Shown: piece by piece, positions 27,197 through 36,328 of the stretch
Layout: the number at the start of each line of letters is the position of its first letter
How positions within the stretch are numbered: the first letter of the stretch is position 1
Assembly (NCBI GenBank): GCA_964431365.1
Contig: CAYSJJ010000012.1
Span: 4,487-68,486 of the forward strand
Length of the DNA stretch: 64,000 nt
Direction: 5' to 3'
From: Geomobilibacter sp964431365
GTDB lineage: Bacteria > Desulfobacterota > Desulfuromonadia > Geobacterales > DSM-12255
Made by a program: the position numbers and the translations under genes
The notes under the pieces: generated by a model
Told to the model about the DNA's origin: nothing
Databases searched by the model: none
What the model saw: the letters and a program-made list of their open reading frames with translations, nothing else

Positions 27197-28138
27197 GATG
27201 CTGCCGCCTCACGTGAAGCCCGAGCCGGCCGTACAGGCGTAGCAATGGTCCCCCAGGGGGATGCCGGTGCCGGGGAGGGGGAGTTCGTGCATGTCCGAGA
27301 CATGGCGACGTTCGCCACCGAGGGGGAGCCCGGCGGCCAGATTGAAATCGCAGTCGTAGATAAAGCCGTCCCAGTCCACGGCGATCTGCGAACGGCACAT
27401 GAGGCCCGGAAGCGTACAGGGGTTGAAGCTGTCGGCGAGTTTCTGCGTGTAGGAGGCCAGGTTCCCGGACCGCTCCAGCCAGGAGAGAAAGCGGCCCAGC
27501 GGCACGTTGGCAAAGGTGAAGAGCGTGTTGAAGGTGATACCGTGCCTTCGCTCCAGGTCCTGGCGGAACTTGCGCTCCGTCTGGGCCTGGCCGGCCGGCA
27601 GGAACGCCCCGGCGGGATTGGCCACCAGGTTCAGTTCCAGTCCGCTCCCTTCCGTGCCATAGCCGAGCTCGTTCAACCGTGTCAGCATGTCGATGCTCGT
27701 CTCCCAGGCTCCGCTCCCTCGCTGGGCCTCGGTCTGCCCTGGGTTGGTGGCCGGCAGGGAGGCGACGATGACCGCCCCGATGTGGCGGTAGAGCTCCAGG
27801 AGCCGGTTGTCGGGCCGACTTCGCAGCGCCGCAAGGTTGGAGCGGACGATGAGGCGCGGCGTAAGAGGGGCCAATCCCTCCACGAGCGTTTCGATGCCCG
27901 GCACCAATTCCGGAGCCCCTCCGGTCAGGTCGATGGTTGCGAAACGGAAACGGCGCGCACAATCGATGACCGCTGCCATGGTCTCACTGCCCATGATCTC
28001 CCGGCGGGTCGGCCCCGCATCCAGATGGCAGTGGCGGCAGGCCAGGTCGCAGATCAGTCCCGCGTTGACCTGCAGGGTGGTGGTCTCTCCCTTGGTTAAC
28101 GCCAGGCCGTGCTGTTCGAGGGTTTCGTTGAATTTCAC
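27188..28138 (-). CDS. arsS: Arsenosugar biosynthesis radical SAM selenoprotein ArsS (TGA read as Sec at 27211-27209)
   Basis: 316 aa with selenocysteine at residue 310. Radical SAM cluster motif CDLACRHCHLDAGP (C30, C34, C37). The C-terminal cysteine-rich part is CRSQIAVDWDGFIYDCDFN and HCYACTAGSGFT. Family members continue after GS with Cys or Sec then GG, so the TGA sits exactly where Cys/Sec is expected and is followed by GGSITA and TAG. The family is annotated as a (seleno)protein (rSAM_SeCys) that adds the deoxyadenosyl group to dimethylarsinous acid. GTG start, 13 bp after the AhpD-like gene with which it forms a pair. A normal stop after residue 309 is the alternative reading but would lose the conserved tail. 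Confidence 0.85.
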
Positions 28139-28151
28139 GGGCTCGTGCCTG

Positions 28152-28484
28152 TCAGAGCGACAGCTTTTCGGCTATCTTGCGCATCTGCACCCCGTGCACC
28201 AGCGACGCACCGCCGCGGATGGCATTGACCACATGCACGGCCTCGGTCATCTCTTCCAGATTGGATCCTTTTTCCAGGGCGGCGCGGGTGTAGGCGTCGA
28301 TGCAGTATGGGCACTGCACGGCATGGGCAACGGCCAGGGCTATGAGCGCCTTTTCCCTCTCGGTCAACGCTCCCTCGCTAAAGACCGCACCGTAGTAATC
28401 GAAAAACTTCCGCGCCAGCTCCGGCGCGTCCTTGCCGATTTCACCGAACTTGGCGAGGTCGGCAGGGTCGTAGTAGGTTTCCAT
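28152..28484 (-). CDS. Arsenosugar-associated AhpD/carboxymuconolactone-decarboxylase-like peroxidase
   Basis: 110 aa from ATG 28484 (GGAGGG upstream; adjacent ATG 28487 also possible). AhpD-like all-helical fold with redox pair CPYC at C58 and C61, in the pattern AVAHAVQCPYCIDAYTRAAL. Begins METYYDPADLAKFGEIGK. This small family regularly accompanies ArsS, sometimes with Sec in the CxxC; here both are Cys. Probably reduces or protects an arsenic or peroxide species in the same pathway; inferred from pairing. Confidence 0.85.
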   Translation of the reverse strand: METYYDPADLAKFGEIGKDAPELARKFFDYYGAVFSEGALTEREKALIALAVAHAVQCPYCIDAYTRAALEKGSNLEEMTEAVHVVNAIRGGASLVHGVQMRKIAEKLSL

Positions 28485-28611
28485 CATCCCTCCCTCAACT
28501 TCCTGATGTGGCAACAAAAGACAGCGAACAAGCATGTCGGCGATGGCGGGCCAGTCGGTCGCCTGCGGGCCGGTTGCAGATGAACGACGAAGACGTCCCG
28601 ACAGGTTCATT

Positions 28612-28649
28612 AAGCTATCGCATGTGACTGTCACTGTCAATATCACATG
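28612..28649 (-). promoter_or_regulatory. Promoter and operator of the AhpD-like/arsS unit
   Basis: Minus-strand TTGACA (28640-28635), a 17-bp spacer, TAGCTT (28617-28612). A perfect inverted repeat, CATGTGA (28621-28627) and TCACATG (28643-28649), brackets the -35 and spacer, as expected for a repressor operator. Between the arms lie TGACTGTCA-like repeats. The regulator (perhaps ArsR-type) is not in the window. Confidence 0.6.
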
Positions 28650-28755
28650 GTTTGGTCCCAAGTATGCGCTACGCGGCTCACGCAGGGCAGACGCAGTCTC
28701 TGGCGGAAGGGTCGAGACGCCGCGCCCAAAGGCGATAAGGGGCTGTTATTCTTCC

Positions 28756-28808
28756 TCGACAAAGCTAATGAAATGACTGTAATATGTTCGCGTTAGTATT
28801 TCAGTCAT
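28756..28808 (+). promoter_or_regulatory. Promoter/operator of the YeeE/YedE transporter gene
   Basis: TCGACA (28756-28761), an 18-bp spacer and TAATAT (28780-28785). A near-perfect 12-bp inverted repeat, ATGACTGTAATA (28773-28784) and TATTTCAGTCAT (28797-28808), covers the -10, the start site and the ATG at 28807. It shares TGACTGT with the arsS operator 125 bp away. The leader would be only about 15 nt. Confidence 0.55.
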
Positions 28809-29937
28809 GAGAACGTATGCCATGATCGCCTCACCCGCCACATTGCTCTTCGTTATTGGTTTGCTGCTCGGCGGTATCGCCGGCTTTGTCATGCATCGGG
28901 CAGACTTCTGCATTGCCGGCATGTTCCGGGATCTCTTTCTGTTCAAGACCGTTGCCAAGCTGCGGTCGCTCATCCTGTACGTGGCAGTCGCACTCACCCT
29001 GTTCGAAATAGCCCGCCTCTGCGGCCTGCTGCCTCTCTACCCGTTTCCGGCGCTCGGCCCCGCTTCGGGAGCCGGCATCCTGGGTGGGATGCTCTTCGGC
29101 GTCGGCATGGTGCTGGCCGGTGGCTGCGTCGTTGGAACTCTCTACCGCATGGGCGCGGGAAGCCTCCTGAGCTTCGTGGCGTTCATCGGACTGGTCATCG
29201 GCAGCACCCTGTACGCCGAATTCCACCCGGCCTGGAAGCGCCTTCTGACAGCAACAATCCTGTTTTCCGGAAAGGTCACACTCCCACAGTACCTTGACTG
29301 TTCACCCACCCCCCTGGTTGCCAGCACGGTTGCCCTCCTTGGCGCTCTGGTGGCGTACTGGGCACGACGGGGGGAGATGACGCGCAGACTCTACGCCAGG
29401 GGCGCCCTGCAGCTCTGGCAGGCAGCGCTTATCCTTGCCTGTGTCAGCCTCGCCTCATACCTGCTGATCGGGATGCCGCTCGGGATAACGACTGCCTATG
29501 CCAAAATGGGTGCGGCGGTCGAAACTGCACTCTTCCCGGGGCACGTTGCGACACTCGCCTTTTTTGCTGCCAAGCCGCTCTCCTACACGAACCCGCTGAC
29601 CGGCTATCGCCTGACCGGCGGGGCCGGCCCGGTTTGGGACGGGATAGCCATCATTCAATTTCCGTTGATTATCGGCATTCTGCTGGGGGGGGCGCTCTCC
29701 GCTCTGCGGCTCGGCGAATTCGCCCCCACTCTTGCGGTCCCCTGGCGGCAGTATGTGTCGGCCATGGCCGGGGGGATTCTCATGGGTCTGGCTTCGCGCA
29801 TGGCGCCGGCCTGCAATGTCTGGCATCTCCTGGGCGGTCTGCCGGTTTTGGCCTTTACGAGCGTCGTCTTCCTGGTGGGGATGCTTCCAGGGGCATGGCT
29901 CGGGAGTTGCATCTTGTCGAAATGGGTCGTCCGGTAG
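28807..29937 (+). CDS. YeeE/YedE-family membrane transporter (sulfur or selenium compound)
   Basis: 376 aa, about 9-10 TM helices. Family motifs: GFVMHRADFCIAGMFRDLFL, GMVLAGGCVVGTLYRMGAGS and a symmetric C-terminal copy GLASRMAPACNVWHLLGG. These place conserved Cys residues in the central pore, as in the thiosulfate transporter TsuA/YeeE. Next gene is TusA-like, the usual partner. Its divergence from the selenoprotein arsS and a shared operator word suggest selenium or thiosulfate import, which I cannot separate by sequence. ATG 28807 lies in the operator; ATG 28822 is an alternative start. Confidence 0.85.
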   Translation: MRTYAMIASPATLLFVIGLLLGGIAGFVMHRADFCIAGMFRDLFLFKTVAKLRSLILYVAVALTLFEIARLCGLLPLYPFPALGPASGAGILGGMLFGVGMVLAGGCVVGTLYRMGAGSLLSFVAFIGLVIGSTLYAEFHPAWKRLLTATILFSGKVTLPQYLDCSPTPLVASTVALLGALVAYWARRGEMTRRLYARGALQLWQAALILACVSLASYLLIGMPLGITTAYAKMGAAVETALFPGHVATLAFFAAKPLSYTNPLTGYRLTGGAGPVWDGIAIIQFPLIIGILLGGALSALRLGEFAPTLAVPWRQYVSAMAGGILMGLASRMAPACNVWHLLGGLPVLAFTSVVFLVGMLPGAWLGSCILSKWVVR

Positions 29938-29996
29938 GATGAAATCCAGCCGACACCCCATGTTCTCCCTCTCTGCGAGAGGCAATGAGGTTCCCC

Positions 29997-30251
29997 ATGA
30001 CAACAGCTTCGCATAGCGTCATCGAATATGACATCCGGGGGCAGATCTGCCCGGCCACCCTGCTCATTGCGCTCCGGGAGGTGAACAGCCACGCTGCAGC
30101 CCTGAAAAACGGCGACGTGGATCTCATCTTTCTGACCACCAATCGCGACTCGATCCACACTATTCCGGAATCGGTGGAGAATATGGGGTTCAGCGTCGAT
30201 GTCATTGCGGAGAGTGGATACTACGTCATCAAGGTTTCTGCCCATGCCTGA
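29997..30251 (+). CDS. TusA/SirA-family sulfur carrier protein
   Basis: 84 aa from ATG 29997 (TGAGG 6 nt upstream). YDIRGQICPATLLIALREVN is the TusA core, with carrier Cys C18 in a CPA variant of the usual CPxP. The alpha-beta two-layer sandwich ends YYVIKVSAHA. TusA proteins accept persulfide sulfur (or selenide) and relay it. Paired with the YeeE/YedE transporter, it probably takes the imported sulfur/selenium. The stop overlaps the following kinase start by 8 bp. Confidence 0.85.
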   Translation: MTTASHSVIEYDIRGQICPATLLIALREVNSHAAALKNGDVDLIFLTTNRDSIHTIPESVENMGFSVDVIAESGYYVIKVSAHA

Positions 30252-31644
30252 GAAGCTGCCGCACGAACAGTCCCTCCGACCCGGCGCGGCGGAAACTCCA
30301 GCTGACGTTGCGGATCTCTTGTCTGAACTCGATCGGCTGCGTGCGGAAAATTCGTACCTGCGCGAGCGGCTTGCGGGCAAGGCCAGCTATATCCGCTGCA
30401 AGATCGACCAGATGCTCAAGGTCATGGGGACGCTCCCCCTCCGCCCGGAAGAGCTCGACGACAATACCCTGATCGAACTTGACCCGATCGGTATCCTTAC
30501 CGAATCGTTCTCGCATGTCCTCGGGCACCTGCACGAGACGAACAGTGAACTCGTCGAGAAGCGGGAGTTCTTGCAGACCATCTTCGCTTCCCTGGAGTCC
30601 GGGATCGTCCTGGTGCGGGAAGCGGATCATGTCATAACCGATGTGAACGACACCGCCATGCGCATCATCGGCCGCCAGCGCGCCGACATCGTCGGACAGG
30701 TCTGCTTCAAGTTCATCTGTCCGGCCTGTAAAGGCGCGTGTCCCATGAAAGACCTGAACCTTTCGATCGACAATACGGAAAGAACGATTCTGGCTGCCGA
30801 CGGCAGTGAAGTCCCGGTGCTGAAAACTGTCGCACGCGTGACCCTGAACGGCGTCCCCCATTTCCTGGAGAGTTTTGTCGACATAACGGCACAAAAGATG
30901 GCGGAGGAACAGATCCTCGCCTTGAACGAAGCGCTGGAACTGCGGGTGGCTGAGCGCACGACGGAACTGGCGGCGGCGAACCGGGAACTGGAATCGTTCT
31001 GCTACTCGGTTTCCCATGACCTGCGGGCACCGCTGCGCCATATCAACGCCTTTACCACCATCCTCGGCGAAGAATACTCTGATCGTCTCGACGGTCAGGG
31101 GCGTGAGTATCTCGATCGGATCTGTACCGCCAGCAGCCACATGGGAGAACTCATCGATGACCTGCTCAGTTTTTTCCGGGTAGCACGGGCAAGCATAACT
31201 ATTGTCGATATCGACCTGAGCGAGAGCGCACAGAAGATTGCCGACATGTTCCGTGAATCGGAGCCGGGTCGCACCGTGTGCATCGACATTGCCGAAGGGC
31301 TTGTCGCACGGGGAGACCTACTGTTAGTGAACATGGCTCTCCAGAACCTGATCGGCAATGCCTGGAAATACACGTCAAGGAACAGTGATGCGGTCATCTC
31401 CATCGGCAGGACGCGGGTAGACGGCGCAGAGGCTTTTTTTGTAAAGGATAACGGCGTCGGGTTCGACATGGCCTACAAGGATAAACTCTTCCGGGTGTTC
31501 GAGCGGTTGCACGGGGAGGAGTTCGAGGGGACCGGCATCGGGCTCGCCATGGTGAAACGTATCATCGAACTGCATGGCGGAAAGATCTGGGCGGAAGGGG
31601 CGGTTGACGAAGGCGCAACCTTCTATTTCACTCTGGCAGCGTAA
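30244..31644 (+). CDS. Soluble PAS histidine kinase with cysteine-rich PAS
   Basis: 466 aa from ATG 30244 (AAGG 9 nt upstream, overlaps the tusA-like stop). The N-terminal ~105 residues are helical/coiled. PAS at about 105-230 carries C154, C159, C162 and C166 (CFKFICPACKGACPM). HisKA follows with H258 (CYSVSHDLRAPLRHINAF), then HATPase_c ending GATFYFTL. No TM segment, so it is cytosolic. Coupling to the YeeE/TusA pair suggests it senses a sulfur/selenium or redox state; inference. No response regulator adjacent. It resembles the kinase at 1631-3670 in its catalytic half. Confidence 0.85.
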   Translation: MPEKLPHEQSLRPGAAETPADVADLLSELDRLRAENSYLRERLAGKASYIRCKIDQMLKVMGTLPLRPEELDDNTLIELDPIGILTESFSHVLGHLHETNSELVEKREFLQTIFASLESGIVLVREADHVITDVNDTAMRIIGRQRADIVGQVCFKFICPACKGACPMKDLNLSIDNTERTILAADGSEVPVLKTVARVTLNGVPHFLESFVDITAQKMAEEQILALNEALELRVAERTTELAAANRELESFCYSVSHDLRAPLRHINAFTTILGEEYSDRLDGQGREYLDRICTASSHMGELIDDLLSFFRVARASITIVDIDLSESAQKIADMFRESEPGRTVCIDIAEGLVARGDLLLVNMALQNLIGNAWKYTSRNSDAVISIGRTRVDGAEAFFVKDNGVGFDMAYKDKLFRVFERLHGEEFEGTGIGLAMVKRIIELHGGKIWAEGAVDEGATFYFTLAA

Positions 31645-31701
31645 CCACTGATAATGGACAGTTGTTGTGTCCATGGGCGTTCCAGAATCGTCTTGTAGCA
31701 T

Positions 31702-34700
31702 CTAGATCTGCGCAAGTACGGCTTTCAAGTCAGCCAGCCTGTATGGTTTTTGAATGAAGCCGGCCAATCCTTCGTGCTCTATCTGTTTCGTCACTTCCTG
31801 CTCGTTGAAACCACTGCTCATAATCACCTTCAGCTCGGGCTTGAGAGGCCGCAGCGCCTTGAAACACTGCATGCCGTCCATCTGGGGCATAGTCAAATCA
31901 AGGATGACGAGGTTGATATCCTGCCGTACAGCGATGATATCCAAGGCCTCAACTCCGTTTGCAGCGGTCACCACCTCGTAGCCAAGATTTTTCAGCATCT
32001 CGCGGCCAATATCCCGTACCGTCTCTTCGTCATCCACCAGGAGCACCGTCCCATCCCCATGCCAGGCATCGACGCTTTCTTCCGGCAATGATACTTCACC
32101 GGGAGAACCGCTGGCCGGAAGCAATATCTGGAACGTCGTTCCAGCGCCAACGTCACTTTGCACCTTGATCGCCCCGTGGTGACCGCGGACAATACCCAGA
32201 ACCGCGGCCATCCCTAAACCGCGCCCCGTGAACTTGGTGGTGAAGAAGGGGTCGAAAAGTTTGTCGATGACCTCCCGGGTCATGCCGCAACCGGTATCGG
32301 CGACCTCCAGAAAGACATATCGTCCTCCCGCCAGCTGGTCCATGCGCCACATATCTTTCAGGTACTGGCTGTCGCACTGAACAGAGCCGGTCGAGATGGC
32401 GACGACACCATCGGATTCGCCGATTGCCTCCGATGCGTTGATAACCAGATTCATCAGGACTTGACGAATCTGGGTGGCATCGATGTTTACCTTGGGAAGG
32501 TTGCTGCTCAGGTTATAGCGAAGGGTGACCTTCTTGGATATGGAGACCTCAACCATCCGTCCCATCTCTTCGATGAGACGATTGATGTCGATGGTTTCAA
32601 TGACGAATTTGCCTCTCCCCGAGTAGGCAAGCATCTGTTTGGCCAAGTCTGTTGCCCGCACGGCTGCCTTTTCAATCCGCATCAGATTGTCTTTGACCGG
32701 TGACTCTTCAGGGAGCTGCATGAGCGCCAGTTCTGTGTTGCCGACAATTGCGGTGAGGATGTTGTTGAAGTCATGGGCAATGCCGCCGGCCAGAACTCCG
32801 AGACTCTCCAGCTTCTGGGCATGCAGGAGCTGCCGCTCCAGCTCAAGCCGGTCCTCGATGGCACGTTTCCGTTCAAGCAGGCGCCACATCCCCTCCATCA
32901 GCAGGGTCAACTGCTGCACGTCCGTGTGGTCATATTCCGCGGTCTTGTTGCCGACGCCGGCAACCAAAACTATCCGGTTCCCGGCAAAGACGGGTATGTT
33001 CATGTGACGACTCACGTGGACATGCCCCTCGGGATACCCCTTCTTGAGAGGGCTGGGGGCACCATAGTCGTTGGTGATGACCGGCCGTCGCTGTCGTACC
33101 GCCTCGCCCCACAACCCGGTTTTTTCGATCGGATATTCTATCGGTTTGTCGATGATGCCGCACTTGGCCATGGCAGCCTTAGACCAGGAATGCATGGTGA
33201 GCACGCTTTCGTCTTCATTCATGAACGCCAGATAGCCGATGGTGCTTTTCGTCACCCGTACGGCCTCCTCCAGTGAGAAATCGGTCAGTTCCTGGAGAGA
33301 TGCCTCTGTCATCTGGTTCAACGTCATGAGCACCTGCGCCCGCTCTTCGTTGAGACGTATCGTCTCTTCCGCCTTCCTGCGCTCGGTGACATCTATGGTG
33401 TATCCAGCAAGCAGAGCGTCCTTACCCTCCCTCAGCATTGGGAACTTTATGGTTATGTAACTGCGTCCGTTGAATTCTTCATCCAGTTGAACGACATTTC
33501 CTCCCATTACGACTGCTATGTCGTCTGCCGTTATCTTACCGGCAAAATCCGGCGGAAACATCTCATCCATGGTGTGGCCGCGCAGCTCTTCCGCAGGCCT
33601 GCCAAGCATCTCGATGAAGTTCTCGCTCAACTGGAGTACCCGGCTTTGATTCTTCTCGATCTGCTTTATGAAGGTGTAGACCGGTGTATACTGCATGAAG
33701 AGACTGAACAGCTCCTGGGTCTCCCGCAGTTTCTCCTCGGTCAGCCGCTTCTCGGTAATGTCGGTGGAAGCTCCGAACAGTACGAGTTCACCCGCGTGTT
33801 CCCCGGCGACACAGTTGGCTTTCTCGGATATCCAGCGTATCTTTCCCTCTTTTGAGATGAGCCTGAATTCTATCTGCTTCACGTCCCCCGGAAGAAAGCT
33901 GAAAAGATACTCTGCAACGGCCTGCCGGTCATCGGGGTGCACCAAGGGAAGCCAGCACCCCTTTGCCAGTATTTCCTCAGGCGTGTAGCCGGAAATTGAG
34001 GATACCGCTCCACCCATCCATTGTATCCGGAATGGTGCTGTTCCTGTTCGTGAGCATCGGTGGACATAGTCGGACGTGAGACCGGAAAAAGTGCGGTAAT
34101 TTTCTTCGCTGAATCTTAGTTGCAGTTCGATATCCTTGCGCGTGGTGATGTCCTCATATATCCCCAGCACACCGATGATTTCCTGCGCTTCATTGCGAAG
34201 CGGTACCTTGGATGTGCGAAGCCATATACGGCTCCCGTCGGGCGTGGTCTGCGGCTCTTCATAGGAAAGTTTCGGAATGCCGGATTCGATGGTCCGCCGG
34301 TCATCGGCACGGTAAAGTTCCGCCTGCTCCTTCCATCCCAACTGGTAGTCATCCCTGCCGACAACGTCATTGGGGCTGTCCGCTCCCGCATCCCTGGCAA
34401 AAGCATGATTACAGCCCATATAGACCAGGTTGGTGTCTTTCCAGAAAACGCGTATGGGTGCGGTGTTTATGATGGAGTGAAGGAGCCTGTTTGACAGTGA
34501 AATTTGCTCTTCCGCTTGCTTGCGTCTCGAAGTATCACGCACGAAGGCTTGAAGACTCCCGTCGTTCGTTTTCCAGGCGTTTGCCTCGATGGTGATAAGG
34601 CTCCCGTCCTTACACTTCGCGGTACGCTCAAATTGAATCGACTCCCCATCGCCAAGGAGGGCCAGTCGCCGCTGGCCATCGGCCTGAGCATTATCGGGGT

Positions 34701-35226
34701 ACGTATCGAGGATGTTCAGGCGGAGAAGTTCTTCCCGGGAATAGCCGAGGATGGTGCAGATTGCCGGATTCACGAAGAGGAAGCCGCCATTGGTATCCAA
34801 CGTGAAGATCCCGTCGCGGGCATTGTCGACCAGTTGCTGATATTGGTGGTGGCTTGCCCGCAGGGCTTCATCGGCCCGCTTGCGGTCGGTGATGTCTCTA
34901 CAGAAGGAGAGTACGAGCCGGGATTCCGGTACGTATGATGAGCTTACCTCGACCTCTATAATGCTTCCCGTTTTGTGGTAATGGCGGGATTCGAACCGGT
35001 CGAAGCCGTCAGCCATCACTTTTGCGATATGTCGCCAGGTTTCTTCATCACTCTCGACCGCCTCGACATCATGAATGGTCAGGGTGAGCAGTTCATCTCT
35101 GCTGTACCCGTACATGGTGGTTGCGGCAGCATTCACCTCAATAATGTTCCCTGTCAGATTCATGAGAAGGTATGCATCCATGGAGGTGCTGGTCAGATAG
35201 TGGTAGAGATGTGCATTCATTCTCAT
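31702..35226 (-). CDS. Five-PAS, GAF hybrid sensor histidine kinase with C-terminal receiver
   Basis: 1174 aa, no TM helix. Five tandem PAS/PAC units in about the first 625 residues (first: YLLMNLTGNIIEVNAAATTM). A GAF-like domain (about 640-790; EEAVRVTKSTIGYLAFMNED) follows. HisKA is of the GGIAHDFNNILTAIVGN type, then HATPase_c (DTGCGMTREVIDKLFDPFFT). The C-terminal receiver has VLLVDDEETVRDIG and LVILDLTMPQMDG, the latter with the phospho-acceptor Asp. GGAGG precedes ATG 35226; ATG 35220 is also possible. Signal unknown. Stands alone between the convergent PAS kinase and the binding-protein gene. Confidence 0.92.
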   Translation of the reverse strand: MRMNAHLYHYLTSTSMDAYLLMNLTGNIIEVNAAATTMYGYSRDELLTLTIHDVEAVESDEETWRHIAKVMADGFDRFESRHYHKTGSIIEVEVSSSYVPESRLVLSFCRDITDRKRADEALRASHHQYQQLVDNARDGIFTLDTNGGFLFVNPAICTILGYSREELLRLNILDTYPDNAQADGQRRLALLGDGESIQFERTAKCKDGSLITIEANAWKTNDGSLQAFVRDTSRRKQAEEQISLSNRLLHSIINTAPIRVFWKDTNLVYMGCNHAFARDAGADSPNDVVGRDDYQLGWKEQAELYRADDRRTIESGIPKLSYEEPQTTPDGSRIWLRTSKVPLRNEAQEIIGVLGIYEDITTRKDIELQLRFSEENYRTFSGLTSDYVHRCSRTGTAPFRIQWMGGAVSSISGYTPEEILAKGCWLPLVHPDDRQAVAEYLFSFLPGDVKQIEFRLISKEGKIRWISEKANCVAGEHAGELVLFGASTDITEKRLTEEKLRETQELFSLFMQYTPVYTFIKQIEKNQSRVLQLSENFIEMLGRPAEELRGHTMDEMFPPDFAGKITADDIAVVMGGNVVQLDEEFNGRSYITIKFPMLREGKDALLAGYTIDVTERRKAEETIRLNEERAQVLMTLNQMTEASLQELTDFSLEEAVRVTKSTIGYLAFMNEDESVLTMHSWSKAAMAKCGIIDKPIEYPIEKTGLWGEAVRQRRPVITNDYGAPSPLKKGYPEGHVHVSRHMNIPVFAGNRIVLVAGVGNKTAEYDHTDVQQLTLLMEGMWRLLERKRAIEDRLELERQLLHAQKLESLGVLAGGIAHDFNNILTAIVGNTELALMQLPEESPVKDNLMRIEKAAVRATDLAKQMLAYSGRGKFVIETIDINRLIEEMGRMVEVSISKKVTLRYNLSSNLPKVNIDATQIRQVLMNLVINASEAIGESDGVVAISTGSVQCDSQYLKDMWRMDQLAGGRYVFLEVADTGCGMTREVIDKLFDPFFTTKFTGRGLGMAAVLGIVRGHHGAIKVQSDVGAGTTFQILLPASGSPGEVSLPEESVDAWHGDGTVLLVDDEETVRDIGREMLKNLGYEVVTAANGVEALDIIAVRQDINLVILDLTMPQMDGMQCFKALRPLKPELKVIMSSGFNEQEVTKQIEHEGLAGFIQKPYRLADLKAVLAQI

Positions 35227-35377
35227 GGTCCTCCATATTGTTGGACATCGTTAATGGTATCAGAGGGTGGGGCTTGGTCAATTGGGTGAATCGGCGAAAG
35301 GATGTACGAGGTGATTCGGTGGGTTTGCTGCAGAAAGTATTCGAATCGAGCAGGTAGTGAGGCTGGAGTCGTATGCG

Positions 35378-36328
35378 TCAGGGGAGAAAGAGAATAGGAG
35401 CAAGCTTCACTGCAAGGCAGACAGTTTGTTCGTTGAGTTCGTAGTGTAGCGCCGGTTTGCTCTCCCGGGTGATACTTTCCAGGTCGGCAGTTGAAATTCC
35501 CAGTCTTTTCGCAACACTAACGTTGGTCGACAGGCGGACCGTGCGGGCATCGGCGATGTAAGGCTCACCCTCCCTCCCCAGGAGCCTTCTGACCTGTTCC
35601 CCCACGGCTCTCCCCAGATCGACGCGGTCGGCCTCGATGGCCGCAAACGCCCCCTTGTCCAGATGCTGGCTGGCGAACGTGACCAGCGGCACGCGCTGTT
35701 CCATTGAAAAGCGGAAATAGGCCTCCAGGCTCTCCGTTGTCACCGCCGTGGTGTCGGGGAGTATCCAGAGGGAGTCCACCTTCCCCTTGAGCTTTTCCAA
35801 CCGGCTGACCGATTCTTTCGGGCTCCTGACTTCGCGGGTCACCAGGTTGACACCCAGTCGACGGGCCGACTGTTGTGCCTTTTTCAGGTAATCGGCGCTC
35901 CGGTCCGGATCGTACAGCACCCCAATCCTTTTTTTGCCGATCGCCTTGAACAACTTCAGGTACTGCTCCGGCGAGGCGATGACGCCAAACCCGCCCACGT
36001 TGCTGTTCCCCGACTTCGACATGGTCAGGGAGAGGGCCATGAGGGAGACCACCGGCACCTGGCGGACCTTCCGGCAGGCGGCAAGAGCGGCGTCCCCCAC
36101 GGCCAGCACCACTCTGGGGCGCTCTTCCTTCACCAGGCGGACCACGTCCACGTCGGCGTATTCGCTCATCACGATGGTGTAGGTCGACCCCTCGAACCCG
36201 GTCCTGAACCCGCGCAGCGCCTCGGCGTAGGCGGGCGTATGGCTCGACTGGACGATCAGGACGTCAGCGGCCAGGGCGGGGAGCGCGCTCAGGATGAAGA
36301 GCGTTATGCTGAGGAGAAGGAGGCGCAT
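35378..36328 (-). CDS. Exported ABC-type substrate-binding protein (PF04392-like)
   Basis: 316 aa. Signal peptide (LLLLSITLFILSALPALAAD). The fold resembles the ABC_sub_bind family: VLIVQSSHTPAYAEALRGF, PRVVLAVGDAALAAC, GVLYDPDRSADYL, SVAKRLGISTADLESI. The ATG at 36328 overlaps the stop (TGA) of the TonB receptor gene, so the two are co-translated. No ABC permease or ATPase follows. It may act as a periplasmic binding protein for whatever the receptor imports. Ligand unknown. Confidence 0.82.
   Translation of the reverse strand: MRLLLLSITLFILSALPALAADVLIVQSSHTPAYAEALRGFRTGFEGSTYTIVMSEYADVDVVRLVKEERPRVVLAVGDAALAACRKVRQVPVVSLMALSLTMSKSGNSNVGGFGVIASPEQYLKLFKAIGKKRIGVLYDPDRSADYLKKAQQSARRLGVNLVTREVRSPKESVSRLEKLKGKVDSLWILPDTTAVTTESLEAYFRFSMEQRVPLVTFASQHLDKGAFAAIEADRVDLGRAVGEQVRRLLGREGEPYIADARTVRLSTNVSVAKRLGISTADLESITRESKPALHYELNEQTVCLAVKLAPILFLP

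Noticed and set aside
27209..27211. TGA as the true stop of arsS or a disabling mutation
   Set aside because: The position matches the family's Cys/Sec, the conserved GG follows, and a SECIS-like hairpin is at the right distance. A stop cannot be fully excluded without the rest of the genome.
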